DNA from: Basidiobolus meristosporus CBS 931.73
Lineage: Eukaryota; Basidiobolomycota; Basidiobolomycetes; Basidiobolales; Basidiobolaceae
Direction: 5' to 3'
Assembly: GCA_002104905.1 (NCBI GenBank)
Contig: MCFE01000082.1
Location: 1-64,000 of the forward strand
Length of the DNA: 64,000 nt
The notes below the pieces were generated by a model that saw only the letters and a list, made by a program, of their open reading frames with translations, did no database searches and was not told the origin of the DNA. The translations under genes and the position numbers were made by a program. Shown here piece after piece: positions 10,162 to 20,285 of the stretch; the stretch's first letter is position 1; the number at the start of each line of letters is the position of its first letter.

Positions 10162-12003
10162 AATGCCGCACTAATCCAAACACAGTACATCCCGAAGACG
10201 GTTTATAGTGTTCACCCGCCGAGGTGTGTTTGGTTTGGAATAACGCCGAGTAATTGCTGGTTGTACTTAGTCTAGGATTTTTCATCAGGTGGTGATGTAG
10301 GAGTAGTCACAGTCTACAATAAAACCTAACCAGTGTATTGTGCAGGAATCCCAGCTTTACATCCAATGGCGGTTTGTTTGTTATTTAGGACCATTTGACT
10401 TCGAAATAGTCTTGTGTTAGGTGTTAAGTACCGTAATCTATGGTACGGGATTCTTAGTATTTGGGGAAAACCAGCCCTCATAGCTGTAGTATTCAAGCGT
10501 TACCAGAATGGCCCTCCCATGCCCTGTTGATTACTTAATCCAGCGTTAATTAAACTTCGGTAAAACGTAGATCATTACGCAGGGACGAAAAGCCTCGATT
10601 AACGCTGCAACGCATTGGCTGTTTATCAAATGTGAACAATTGAACCTTTAGTCGAAGCAACATGAATAAGTTGTGCAAGTTCCAACAAGCTGAGATAAAT
10701 TTGGAAATGTTGAACAAATAGGTTGACTAAAATGGTCCAGTGTAGGCCAAATCATACCAACTCTCCTGATCAGCGCATCCTCTATTTGCTCATCACGTCA
10801 AGAACACACTTCATACATATCTAGTAGGAACATGTTTAAGCACCCACGTCCATTGTTTAATGCACTTGGTATGGAAGCACATGGAGATCTAATATGATTG
10901 CAGTGCTAGTGATTAACATGAGGTATCAAATGATCGAGGTATTTTTAACTTATTCATCACCATGTTCTGGAATCATTACATGAGTAACAGCAACCTCATA
11001 CAGTAACGGCAATATCATCGACTGGTTTACAGGAGCCCCTTCCTGTGCGCATGCTACCGGAGTATGCGACCGAATTATGCCGGGGCACAGGGTACGCTGG
11101 TGCCAGATTTCACGCAGTTCTGTCGAGGTGCAATGATGGAATTTCAAGTATATTAAATCCGCCACTTCAGCAAGCATGTTCATATTAGATTACCATGGAT
11201 TAGTCCAGCATGCAATTTCAACTAAATCATCTGATGATTTTCCCTATATATATATCCAATATGACCTGGACCGTGTTAATATATATTAAGATTACCATAT
11301 TACTCCATGCAAACTGTGGAGGAAAGGTAAATGTTCTGCAAGGCGTGGTCGAGGAGTCGATCCCTCAAGCCCCCAATCAGATCCATAGATGACGCAAGTG
11401 AGGATGAACTAATACGCCTGAAGCTCAGTGCAATATAATCGAGTTGATGAGATTTCCAAATCAATCTTGTAGACGAGGCGCTCCGAACAGATGGGACGGG
11501 ACGGCGTGTTGATAGGATATCTTTCCACAATTGAATCATAAAGCCACGCTGTACTCTGGCCGAGTAGGTTCTGACGTTCAATTCAATCTATGCATTGTTG
11601 ATGTGGTCGATAATTCGAGCAGGTTGTTGATTACTGGAGCAGAGGTTGTTGAGGTTACTGCCAAGTTGAGCAAACTCTCTCCAGTGACACCCAATCAGCT
11701 TGTACATGTATGGCTACAGGTTCGTCTTTAATATCCATATATAGTGTAATATAATAATAGCGTAAGCCTTGTCACAGCATTTAACAGCTGATGCACCTTA
11801 GTGTTGATTGGTAATGTAGTCGAATGTGAAGATGAAGGGATCCGCCAAACTGACTTGCTTTATCTAGACATATTTTTTCAACACATGGAATAGGAAATCA
11901 AATGCCGAGTATAAATAGCTCTTGCGTACTGTCATTCAAAGACCGTTCTTCGTTTTGTAAATTTCCTGAACTTCTTTCTTTTCTGTAAGTTCATAGCTTT
12001 ACC
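10162..12003. other. Intergenic, no gene recognised
   Basis: Short overlapping ORFs on both strands (for example 10950-11183, 11300-11581 and 11531-11731) show no recognisable domain. A short AT run (TATATATATAT) lies near 11261. The right end holds the promoter of the downstream gene. Confidence 0.5.
11910..11917 (+). promoter_or_regulatory. TATA box of the questin-oxidase-like gene
   Basis: TATAAATA lies 94 bases upstream of the ATG at 12004 and is followed by a pyrimidine-rich leader. Its position and match are good. No other upstream element was recognised. Confidence 0.6.
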
Positions 12004-13410
12004 ATGATTACAATCCAGTCCATTCATACACCTACCCTACCGGAGTCCACTACCCCATACTGTGTAAATATACCAAGAGAAGTCTGTGACAGAAATACGC
12101 TATTTGATTTGCTGGATGAGCACCATCGCCGCTTCCATATAGACTATGGTGGCTACTTGGCTAATCATGTCACACACAACCTGTTTTCTCTCTATGCACT
12201 CGGTGGTAAGGATCATGCCTCTCAGTGACCCACATTACATACATGCACTAACCAAGCCTTGTCGTAGCTACCTCCGAGTGTCTAACCAGTCATTTTAATC
12301 AATCCGCTCAAAACCTAGAGCGCTTCCCCCCCTCCAAAATCAACATAACTGAAGAAAACTGGAGGTTCTTCTTGGGACAGAAAAAGTAAGTCTTCTTGTA
12401 GCTATGCCTCACATGCGAGTTCATTGCTAACGCTGGCCATCCCTTCCCTTACCTCAATTAGATACTACACAGATTACGTGAAGTTTTTTGATCAACGCAT
12501 TCGTTTGTTTGGACTTCTGGAGACATTTCAGAAGTACGGCTCAATTCTGATACCAGGACTACTTGGAAACTCCCTGCACCCCTTGGTGCATCTGGGTTTC
12601 GGAGTCGAATTCGAGCATCCCTCAGTTACCTCAGAAGGTCTTGCATATGCCGCTATGACCTACCTGTCGTACGGTGAGTTGATCGACGAGGCTTCGACTC
12701 CATTTAATCAGAACCTTGGGTGCCGACAGATATTAGAAATGATTCGAACAGACAAACGATTCGACGGACCTTTCGAAGGACAATTCCAAGCGAAAGTCAA
12801 GATCCTGGTGAAATCCAGGGCGGACCTATTGAAGAGCTATGTGGACGCCTGGGTCTCTCGTGGTAAGGGACATTCGTGTACGTGTAATTCCAGTTACACA
12901 GACTTCTAACAAGTACAATGCAAATTTTTAGGCCAAGACATTAATATCGAAGAAAAACTGCGTGAGCTGACTAGAACAGTCACACAGATTTACGCGTCGG
13001 AATGTCTGAAGGGCAAATCAAATATATTCCTCGGCCATATTCTCACGTCCTCAAATGCGGTCAAATCCCTAATGCCCCATCTCTCCACGGTGGATCGCAC
13101 ACGGCTATTCCGCGTATACTGGCTTGCCGTGATTTCGCACTATATTATCCAGGGTCGGCCCCATATTCACATCCTCCAGCACACGGAGATATCCGGAGCT
13201 GAGCAGACAGCCCCTTGGCCCGTCATTATTCATGAGGTACTCACGAACCAGGATGACAAGGTACCTAACTTGGTTCGGACCTTAATGTGGGCTGAGCAGG
13301 AAAACGGGTTCGAGGATGGTCTCTATCGACGCGCTGCCGAGATGACTGTAAATATGACCAAAGAGTATGAGTGGGGAGTTGATGGGATTGGATGGTGGAC
13401 AGTTAAATGA
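12004..13410 (+). CDS. Questin oxidase-like protein (DUF4243 family)
   Basis: Four exons, 12004-12205, 12268-12385, 12462-12862 and 12932-13410, give 399 residues in one frame; introns are 62, 76 and 69 nt. The N-terminal block LLDEHHRRFHIDY..NHVTHNLFSLYALG and the central LIPGLLGNSLHPLVHLGFGVEFEHP with EGLAYAA are the hallmarks of the family that includes the fungal questin oxidases (GedK/AflY-type Baeyer-Villiger-like monooxygenases of anthraquinone metabolism). Family members occur widely outside polyketide clusters, and no PKS or tailoring gene is near, so the substrate is unknown. No signal peptide was seen. The start is the first ATG after a TATA box and all exon joins keep frame. Confidence 0.82.
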
Positions 13411-14118
13411 ATATATTAATGAATTAGCTTTACCCAACCTCGATTGGCCCCCACTTCATCATAAATCACCCGTTTAATAATTTCGACGCCCATCGGATAA
13501 ATATAAGTTTCCCATAAAGAATGCACTTTTAAATAACTTACCCTATCATTGGCAGGTGCAGACCTATCATGTCATTCTTACACTATTACAACCAGTGATT
13601 ACATATGATTGTGCGAGGGCCATTCCTTCAGCTTCTCCGTGCCCCATTCACTCCACGTGTTCCAAGTCAGCATGCCCACACCAAGGGAGTCCCACTGATC
13701 TCGTTGGGCAACCTAATGTTCGATTGGCCTACACGTGGCATGATTACTCTAGTTGCTCTATTAAAGTCCAGTTGGTTGGAGAGTCTTAGATGGGAAGGTG
13801 GGCCGAACATGTAGATGTAGGCGGATTACCAGATGTTTATCAATCGCCACATTATGACATACCTATCAAGTGCCAGCGAACGCGCGCCATTGTTGTATCT
13901 AACCTAACAAATGCCGGGTTCCATGAAAATTACATCCCATCCCTAACTGTAATAAAAATAAGCTGGTGGTCTCGACTAGTTCTATCATGAAAAACGGCCG
14001 AGGCAAGCCGAATTGGAAGGAATCAACATGGGATGAGAGATAAGTAATTTACTTTTCAGTAGGGCATTAAAAACAAACGGAGGGCAGGTGAAGATGAAGG
14101 TGTAAATGCTTGAGCGAG
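13411..14118. other. Convergent intergenic region
   Basis: This region lies between the 3' ends of two converging genes. ORFs at 13556-13990 overlap in several frames and show no recognisable domain. Confidence 0.5.
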
Positions 14119-17100
14119 TTATTCTAGGGGCTCTTTTGTTTCAGTAACCAATGTACCGCTATCCTTTTTACGCAGGCTTGGCATGAGCTCTACGTGTTTT
14201 TCTTCCGTGTCGACTGTAGCTTCAGTGGAGGCTTCAGGCTGATCGTTTACACTGGATGTTGTCGATGGCCGGCGTGAGGACGATTTTTGCTTGAGGAGTG
14301 CCTTGCCTTTATCAAACGAAGGCAACTTCAACGCTGCTCTAGTCTCCATAGCCTTCTCGTTGAACATGGCTTCCTTTGTGCTAGTGGGCATCCCAGAATT
14401 CCTGATCCCAAATGTGCCACTCGTTGTACGCGGCGCTTTCATTCTCAAGCTGGATGGGCTGGTACTGTTCGAGGTAACACTGTTGGAAGCACTCGTGCCA
14501 TCTTGACTCTTCCATCTCCTCCAGCCCTCGAAATCTATCAATGCCTGCATACAACCCCACTCCATGATCTTCTTTTCCAGCCAGACAAGCGATACTGGTT
14601 TGGTAAGGAAATCATTGCAACCAGCGGCTAAAGCGGCATGTCGATCCGATTGTAAGGACGACGCAGTCAATGCTACTATAATCACTGGCGATCTGAAAGG
14701 CGAAGATGGTGAGTTGGGAGTGGATGCTGAGGATGCTTGTCCACCAGGTGAGGAAAGCACGCCGATCTTGTTGATTTTCTCCAACCGGCGGATTTCTTTG
14801 GTGGCAGCAATACCGTCCATCACTGGTAATTGAATGTCCATCAGCACCAAATGAAATCCACCTTCTTTCCACTTCTGCACTGCCTCGAGTCCATTGTTTG
14901 CCACCGAGTATTTTATCTTGCGTTTCCGCATGAACGTAGACAAAATGGTTTGATTGATTGGGTTGTCTTCTACAATTAACACATTAATCGGTGGGCTAAC
15001 CACACTCGACATTGATGATGTGCTGGCCGGTGCAGTGTTAAAGCGCGCAGATTTCTTGCGGGACGTAGCCTTCGAGACGGATGGGCTTACAGGCGCCTTC
15101 GGCGTGGGAAGCGGGCTCGGCGGCTTTGTCTGGGGAGGTAAGGGTATGGAAAGCGGTGCACTAGCCACAGCCGCGGGGCGTATGGACGGTGATGATATGA
15201 CGGAAGAACCTAGGTTCGACAGTGATGCCGGGGCACGGGGCAATATGATAGGTTTTCCATTGATAGTCGGTGATGGACTTGAAGTAACTGAATTGGGAGA
15301 CGAATCACTATTGGGTTGCTTCGGAGATCCAGCAAAGGACTGATCCGGTGTACGCCGTGTAAATAAGGGATTTGAAATGCGTGAGAGAGGTGACTTCGTG
15401 GGGCCTTGGCCTGTGTAAGATTTGGGATCAAAGATGATTGTACCAGTCACAGGAGTCGAGGGATTGTTAGTCGGTAAACCGTGGCTGCTTGACAGGGGAT
15501 TCTCATTCAAAGTATCCGATGGTAATCTATACGTATCAAAGTTGATGAAATCCATGGGATTTCTTTCTTCTTCTTTGGTCTGATGATACTTTAATCCCGG
15601 ACTCATGGGGGAGGTTGCGATGGGAATGTACGATGGATCCACCTTCGGCTTGGTAATAGCAGTATGTAGCGTTGTCAGGAGTCTCTTCGGACCTATTGGC
15701 TTAGGAATAACTAGCACTTGAGGAGGAAGCAAGTGATGAGGTGTTATCAATAGGGAATACACTTCGTCCTTAATCAGCTGGTAGTTCGACAAAGAAGTAA
15801 AATGAATGATCGACGTAACGAGATGGTTGCTCAGAGACTCCATACGACGATGACGTCGATTCTGGTGGTTGGAAAAATTGAACGCCGGATTATTGCGAAG
15901 AGATATGAACTGCTCGCGCAAGGTTTTGATGTCATCGTCAATGATGATAAAGGTCGGTGGAGTACCACTCTTGATCGCTTCTTCTTTGGCCAAGCTCAAT
16001 CCAGCCAGATTAGGTACAATAGTGGATTTTGATGGAGTACCACCCGTCGCCTCTTTCTCTTCATTTGGTGCTCCAATTGGAATGTGGGTGATATCTAAGC
16101 CGCATACAGTTAAGCAGGAAGTGAGATGCTTCGCAAAGACCGAATGGTCCCTAGCGTGCAAAGCAGCTTTAAGGCCACGCAGGGTTAACGAGAACCGAGC
16201 CAGCTCTTCGGGGGACGGCTCGTCAGCTATGTTTAATCTTCGTCTTATCTCCGAGTTGTTTCTTGCAATACTGCATTCCCTTTTAAGCGGCTCTTTCGAG
16301 CCAGAAACCAATTTGAAATTCAGATCGATCACCTGGGCGCCCTCTCTCTCGCTGGCTAGCAGTTCACCCCCTAAGCCTTGGACAAGCTTCGCCGTCAAGT
16401 TGGCGTCAGGGCAAAAGGCAGACACTGCTGGATCGTCAACTGAGGGTGGAGTGTATATAATCTCAAACGTCAGATTGACCTTCTCGCTTTCTGGAGCTTT
16501 CCCATCTAAAGCTTCCGACTTTTCGGGCGTCAAATGAAGGCCTAGCTCAATCCATGCTCCGGGGGTGGCCGAATCGATCACAGTTTTGACCATAGTGATC
16601 AAAACATGTCGGAATCCCGCCTCGTTACCAATAACATTTCGGTGGTGAAAACCGCTGTCCGCGTGAAACAATATAAGCTCAACTTTCGCCTCAGCAGCAG
16701 TTCCGGCCAGCATGTCACCTACACTTTGGACCAGCTCACCAATATCAAACTCACAAGCATCGTCGTCAAACTGCTCAGCTCCCTCAGCTGCAGACTCTTC
16801 TGTAAAAAGCAGGCGGTTAATCAGAGTCAAATGAGATGACACATTGATGATATGCTTGAGAGCAGCATGAACAGCACTAACAGAAGCCGTAGGAACAGTG
16901 ATGGAGCAAGCAGAGACATGCTCCTGAGGCTTAATCAACAGCTCTGGAGGCGACAGCTGCTTGACCGTTTCGATTGCCATAGAGGTAGCATTTTTTAGCT
17001 CCGTGGTCATGTTCTTGATAAAGAGCGCCTTATGATCTGCATGGCTGGTGTGTAGTCGTGAGATGGCGTCTGAAAGTTTCTTCAACTCGCAGTCTACAAC

Positions 17101-17724
17101 GGTGGCATATCTCACTCTGTCTTTCGTATATGCTTTGTTTATAGACCACAGTAGCAAAAAGAAAGGAAAGTGGAATATACGGGACAAGTGTAAGGGCACG
17201 GTTGTGGTTGACTGTAGGTCGATCAAGTCCTTCAGCGAGCGGATTTCACCGAAATGAAGGGAAATCGGCCATAATTGCTGGAGCAACTCGGTCAGAAAGA
17301 GGATGAAAGAAAAGTAAATGCTGTACTTTAAGCTGGCGGTTAAACTGCAAAGCGATCTCTGAAGCAAAATGAATGCTAGGAGCCAAAAAAACACTTGAAT
17401 GGTACAAAAGATGGAGCCCCAGGAAATATGTAGCTGATTATAGAAGTTGTCGGAGCTGGAAGTATTATTGATAGTTCTACTGAGCGGATATACAAGACAA
17501 ATTAGATATGCTATTGAGGTGGTTCTAACGAGAATTTCTACAGTTTCGCACGGGATATGCGATAGCTTTTCTTGTGTTTGGATTGTGGGTTGTAGATTTT
17601 GAGGTAACTGTCTTTGAAGCAGGTCTTCTTCTGTGGTGATGTTTTTCTCGATGCTTTTATAAAGATTGATTGACTTTTTACCAATACTACGCTTGGTAGA
17701 GTCAGAAGTTGTTTTCTCTGCCAT
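14119..17724 (-). CDS. Ssk1/Mcs4-like response regulator with membrane and pseudo-kinase region
   Basis: A single 1201-residue exon. Residues about 65-190 contain several hydrophobic helices (four probable membrane segments). Residues about 225-255 resemble a histidine-kinase dimerisation box (FIKNMTTELKNATSMAIETV), but the His position is Thr. Residues about 330-470 look like a decayed HATPase lid without clear G boxes. A long Ser/Pro-rich linker follows. Residues about 913-1065 are a canonical receiver: INVLIVEDNPINQ, phospho-acceptor Asp near 963 in LMDIQLPVMDG, VALTAS and the KP lysine. This receiver, including KWKEGGFHLVLMD and TKEIRRLEKINKIG, is of the Ssk1/Mcs4/SskA type that feeds phosphorelay output into the stress MAPK cascade. 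The terminal tail is Ser/Thr rich. The family call rests on the receiver; the membrane anchor is unusual for Ssk1 and is discussed as a finding. Confidence 0.83.
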   Translation of the reverse strand: MAEKTTSDSTKRSIGKKSINLYKSIEKNITTEEDLLQRQLPQNLQPTIQTQEKLSHIPCETVEILVRTTSIAYLICLVYPLSRTINNTSSSDNFYNQLHISWGSIFCTIQVFFWLLAFILLQRSLCSLTASLKYSIYFSFILFLTELLQQLWPISLHFGEIRSLKDLIDLQSTTTVPLHLSRIFHFPFFLLLWSINKAYTKDRVRYATVVDCELKKLSDAISRLHTSHADHKALFIKNMTTELKNATSMAIETVKQLSPPELLIKPQEHVSACSITVPTASVSAVHAALKHIINVSSHLTLINRLLFTEESAAEGAEQFDDDACEFDIGELVQSVGDMLAGTAAEAKVELILFHADSGFHHRNVIGNEAGFRHVLITMVKTVIDSATPGAWIELGLHLTPEKSEALDGKAPESEKVNLTFEIIYTPPSVDDPAVSAFCPDANLTAKLVQGLGGELLASEREGAQVIDLNFKLVSGSKEPLKRECSIARNNSEIRRRLNIADEPSPEELARFSLTLRGLKAALHARDHSVFAKHLTSCLTVCGLDITHIPIGAPNEEKEATGGTPSKSTIVPNLAGLSLAKEEAIKSGTPPTFIIIDDDIKTLREQFISLRNNPAFNFSNHQNRRHRRMESLSNHLVTSIIHFTSLSNYQLIKDEVYSLLITPHHLLPPQVLVIPKPIGPKRLLTTLHTAITKPKVDPSYIPIATSPMSPGLKYHQTKEEERNPMDFINFDTYRLPSDTLNENPLSSSHGLPTNNPSTPVTGTIIFDPKSYTGQGPTKSPLSRISNPLFTRRTPDQSFAGSPKQPNSDSSPNSVTSSPSPTINGKPIILPRAPASLSNLGSSVISSPSIRPAAVASAPLSIPLPPQTKPPSPLPTPKAPVSPSVSKATSRKKSARFNTAPASTSSMSSVVSPPINVLIVEDNPINQTILSTFMRKRKIKYSVANNGLEAVQKWKEGGFHLVLMDIQLPVMDGIAATKEIRRLEKINKIGVLSSPGGQASSASTPNSPSSPFRSPVIIVALTASSLQSDRHAALAAGCNDFLTKPVSLVWLEKKIMEWGCMQALIDFEGWRRWKSQDGTSASNSVTSNSTSPSSLRMKAPRTTSGTFGIRNSGMPTSTKEAMFNEKAMETRAALKLPSFDKGKALLKQKSSSRRPSTTSSVNDQPEASTEATVDTEEKHVELMPSLRKKDSGTLVTETKEPLE

Positions 17725-18614
17725 TTCGTCTCTGCTGCTTTCGTGCTGCTTGAAGGAAAACCAAAGCTCTGGTAGCCAGGTAGTATAGTGGGAACTAACG
17801 GATGGGTTGGGCTGGAATCGGCCTATTTTACAGGAGAATATTGGATTCGCTTTTTAACGTTATTTCAGCAAAAGGGTAAATCACATAAGTTTGAAAGCAG
17901 GTGTTTCAAAGAAAAGCAAAAGGAAGGGGCGATAAGGAGTCTTGGTAGACGTAACTGAAGTCGGCAAGATATCTCAAGAACGTTCAGTATTAATCGATTG
18001 ATTTAGGTCGTACAACTGTGGTATGCTATCAAACCCCCCATAAAAAATTGATCAGGGAAATTGGACAATACGATACGTAGCCAGCCAAAATTAGCGGTGA
18101 AATGGATATCGATGTAGGCTGGTCGTTTTTTACCGTAATGAATCAAGCTATGATTTTCTACACAATATAGATACAAGCTCCTGTTCCAACCAAAACTGGA
18201 TGATCCGTGTTAAAACAGGACATGATCCTAGTGCTTGTACGATGAGGGCATAGTGAAAATGAACACCAACCATTTTGAGATGCAGAAATATTACACACAA
18301 AATTCATCCAATTGCTGTTAAAAACAACCGATAGCCATCAGATATGATTCATTGCTAGTGTATACGAAAAAAGAAATACCGATTTCCCAGATGAACCATT
18401 GATTTACTGATGGATGCTTTGCTGGGGTGCCGATAGGGATGATTAAATTGTACTGTTTAACCATCAAATTACTGATTTCGGCTTATTTTCCTGCGTCACC
18501 AATTCCATCAATCCTTGCCCTTTTTTTCTTGGCCATTGGAATATCTACTTTCTGTGCTCCTCATTGTGCCATTGGAGATAGGCTTTGCTAAATTTTCCTT
18601 ACAAGAGCAGCAAA
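17725..18614. other. Divergent intergenic region
   Basis: This region lies between two divergently transcribed genes, so it presumably holds both promoters. AT-rich, with no ORF of interest and no clear TATA box. Confidence 0.5.
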
Positions 18615-19513
18615 ATGTAATTGAAACTGTTTCCATCAGATTTCAACGTACGCAAATTCACACCAAGTTTCTTATATATTAGGGGACCTCGCTATTCAGA
18701 TCGCTCCCGATCACGTTCTCCATATTCCTCTAGATCTCGTTCTTATTCACGTTCTTCATATTCCCGTTCAAGATCAAGGTATAGTTCGACTTAATCTGAT
18801 CAAAGTGTGGTTTATTCTTCCCAGAATGCTTACACCAAATTGTAGATCGTATTCATATTCACGTTCCCGTTCCGGATCATACTCACGCTCACCTTCGCGT
18901 AATCGAGCCCGCAGAAGACGTTCCTACTCACCACGTCGTAGAAGTCCCACCAAATCTACTACTGTTAGAGTCACCGGGCTTACCCGTAATGTTAGCAAAG
19001 CCCACGTAGAGGAGATATTCGAATTTTATGGTCGAATCAAAGATGTAGAATTACCAATCAACCGGAAGCTTTCGGCAAACAAGGGTGTTGCTTTTGTAAC
19101 ATTTGAGAAAGTCATTGATGCTGAAAGGGCTATCGAGTGTATGCACGAGGGCCAACTAGATGGAAGTATTCTAGATTGCACGTTTACTCGTCCTAAACCA
19201 GCGGCTCCTCCCAGAAGAGGTATTTAAGGTTTATTGTCGTGTTGATTGAGCTACACTTTGCCAACAGTTGTTTCCTACTCTAGGCGATCGTTTTAGGCCG
19301 GGTGGCTTCAGGAGAGGTCGCTCAAGATCACCCGTTGCCCGTCATAGATCATATTCTCCCGATAACCGTAGGAGAGGGCGCTCTTATTCCTATAGCTCAT
19401 ACAGTTCTCGCAGTAGATCGCGGTCTCCTTACTCGGATAGCTCAAGCCGTAGCTATAGTTACAGCCGCAGCCGTAGTCGTTCACGTGATAGCACCCAAAG
19501 CAGAGGCAAATGA
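18615..19513 (+). CDS. RNPS1-like SR protein
   Basis: Exons 18683-18778, 18846-19219 and 19284-19513, plus a proposed two-base first exon (18615-18616) that splits the ATG, give 233 residues. The order is an N-terminal RS region, one RRM (VRVTGLTRNVSKAHVEEIF with RNP1-like KGVAFVTF) and a C-terminal RS domain rich in SYSRSRSRS repeats. An RRM set between RS regions with LTRNV..HVEEIF and LPINRK matches RNPS1, a nuclear factor of the exon-junction/ASAP complex that activates splicing. Transformer-2 has the same layout and is the main alternative. Exons 2-4 are well supported by frame and splice sites; the first exon is speculative. Confidence 0.8.
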
Positions 19514-20285
19514 AAAAAGGAAACTCGAGTGATTGACACGTACATGTATTCAAGCAAACAAACTTCTTGGTTTTAATCCAAAAATGGTGGGGGACGGTGT
19601 CATTCTATTCCCTTGCTTTTTTCTATTATCACCGTACCCATGGCAAGGAAAAGCCATCCAAGGCGGTCCCCATAGTTCTTTGTGTTGGCATATACTGTGC
19701 TTTTAACATAAGTTGCTAATAAAGAAGTAAACCATACAGACCACCATTGAAATGTGGCCTACTCTCAGCTGGAGATGTCACTTTCCTTGACACTTTTACT
19801 GCAGCTTGTTGCCGATTCCAAAGCATGTTAGTTCACAGTACATTCATTTGGCGTTGGACGGAAACGGACAGTGAGATGACTATGTTTTGTAGCATAGTGC
19901 AAGAGATTCCTTAATATTTATTAGGTACTCGATCACATTAATGCATGCATTTTAGCTGAATTTTTTGGATGTGGGGGAATATGTATATCACGACTTGGAT
20001 TGACATTGGTATAGCTTTCCCAGACACCCGTCTCGTAGTCAAGTATAGCTATTAGATGGGACGTTGGAGGAATGCAAAACCATCGAATTAATTTCGGATG
20101 CAGCGTATTTATCTTTAATCGAGGCTCTATCGATAATTATACACTCCCCAATAGAAAAATTTAACAGTTTTTGAAGAGATATAATGGATGAAATGGTTCA
20201 GTTGAGAGTATTGCTGTTGGATGAAGTTCACAGGATATGAGGGTGTGGTCGAGGAGTAAAAGGAAATCATCACTAGGTAGCCAAG
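19514..20285. other. Convergent intergenic region
   Basis: 3' flanks of the SR protein and auxilin genes. No further ORF or repeat recognised. Confidence 0.5.

Noticed and set aside
10950-11731. Several ORFs of 60-93 codons on both strands
   Set aside because: They overlap in opposite directions, with no shared splice pattern or domain.
15802-16537. Long plus-strand ORFs inside the Ssk1-like gene, up to 222 codons
   Set aside because: Antisense shadows of a strongly supported coding frame.
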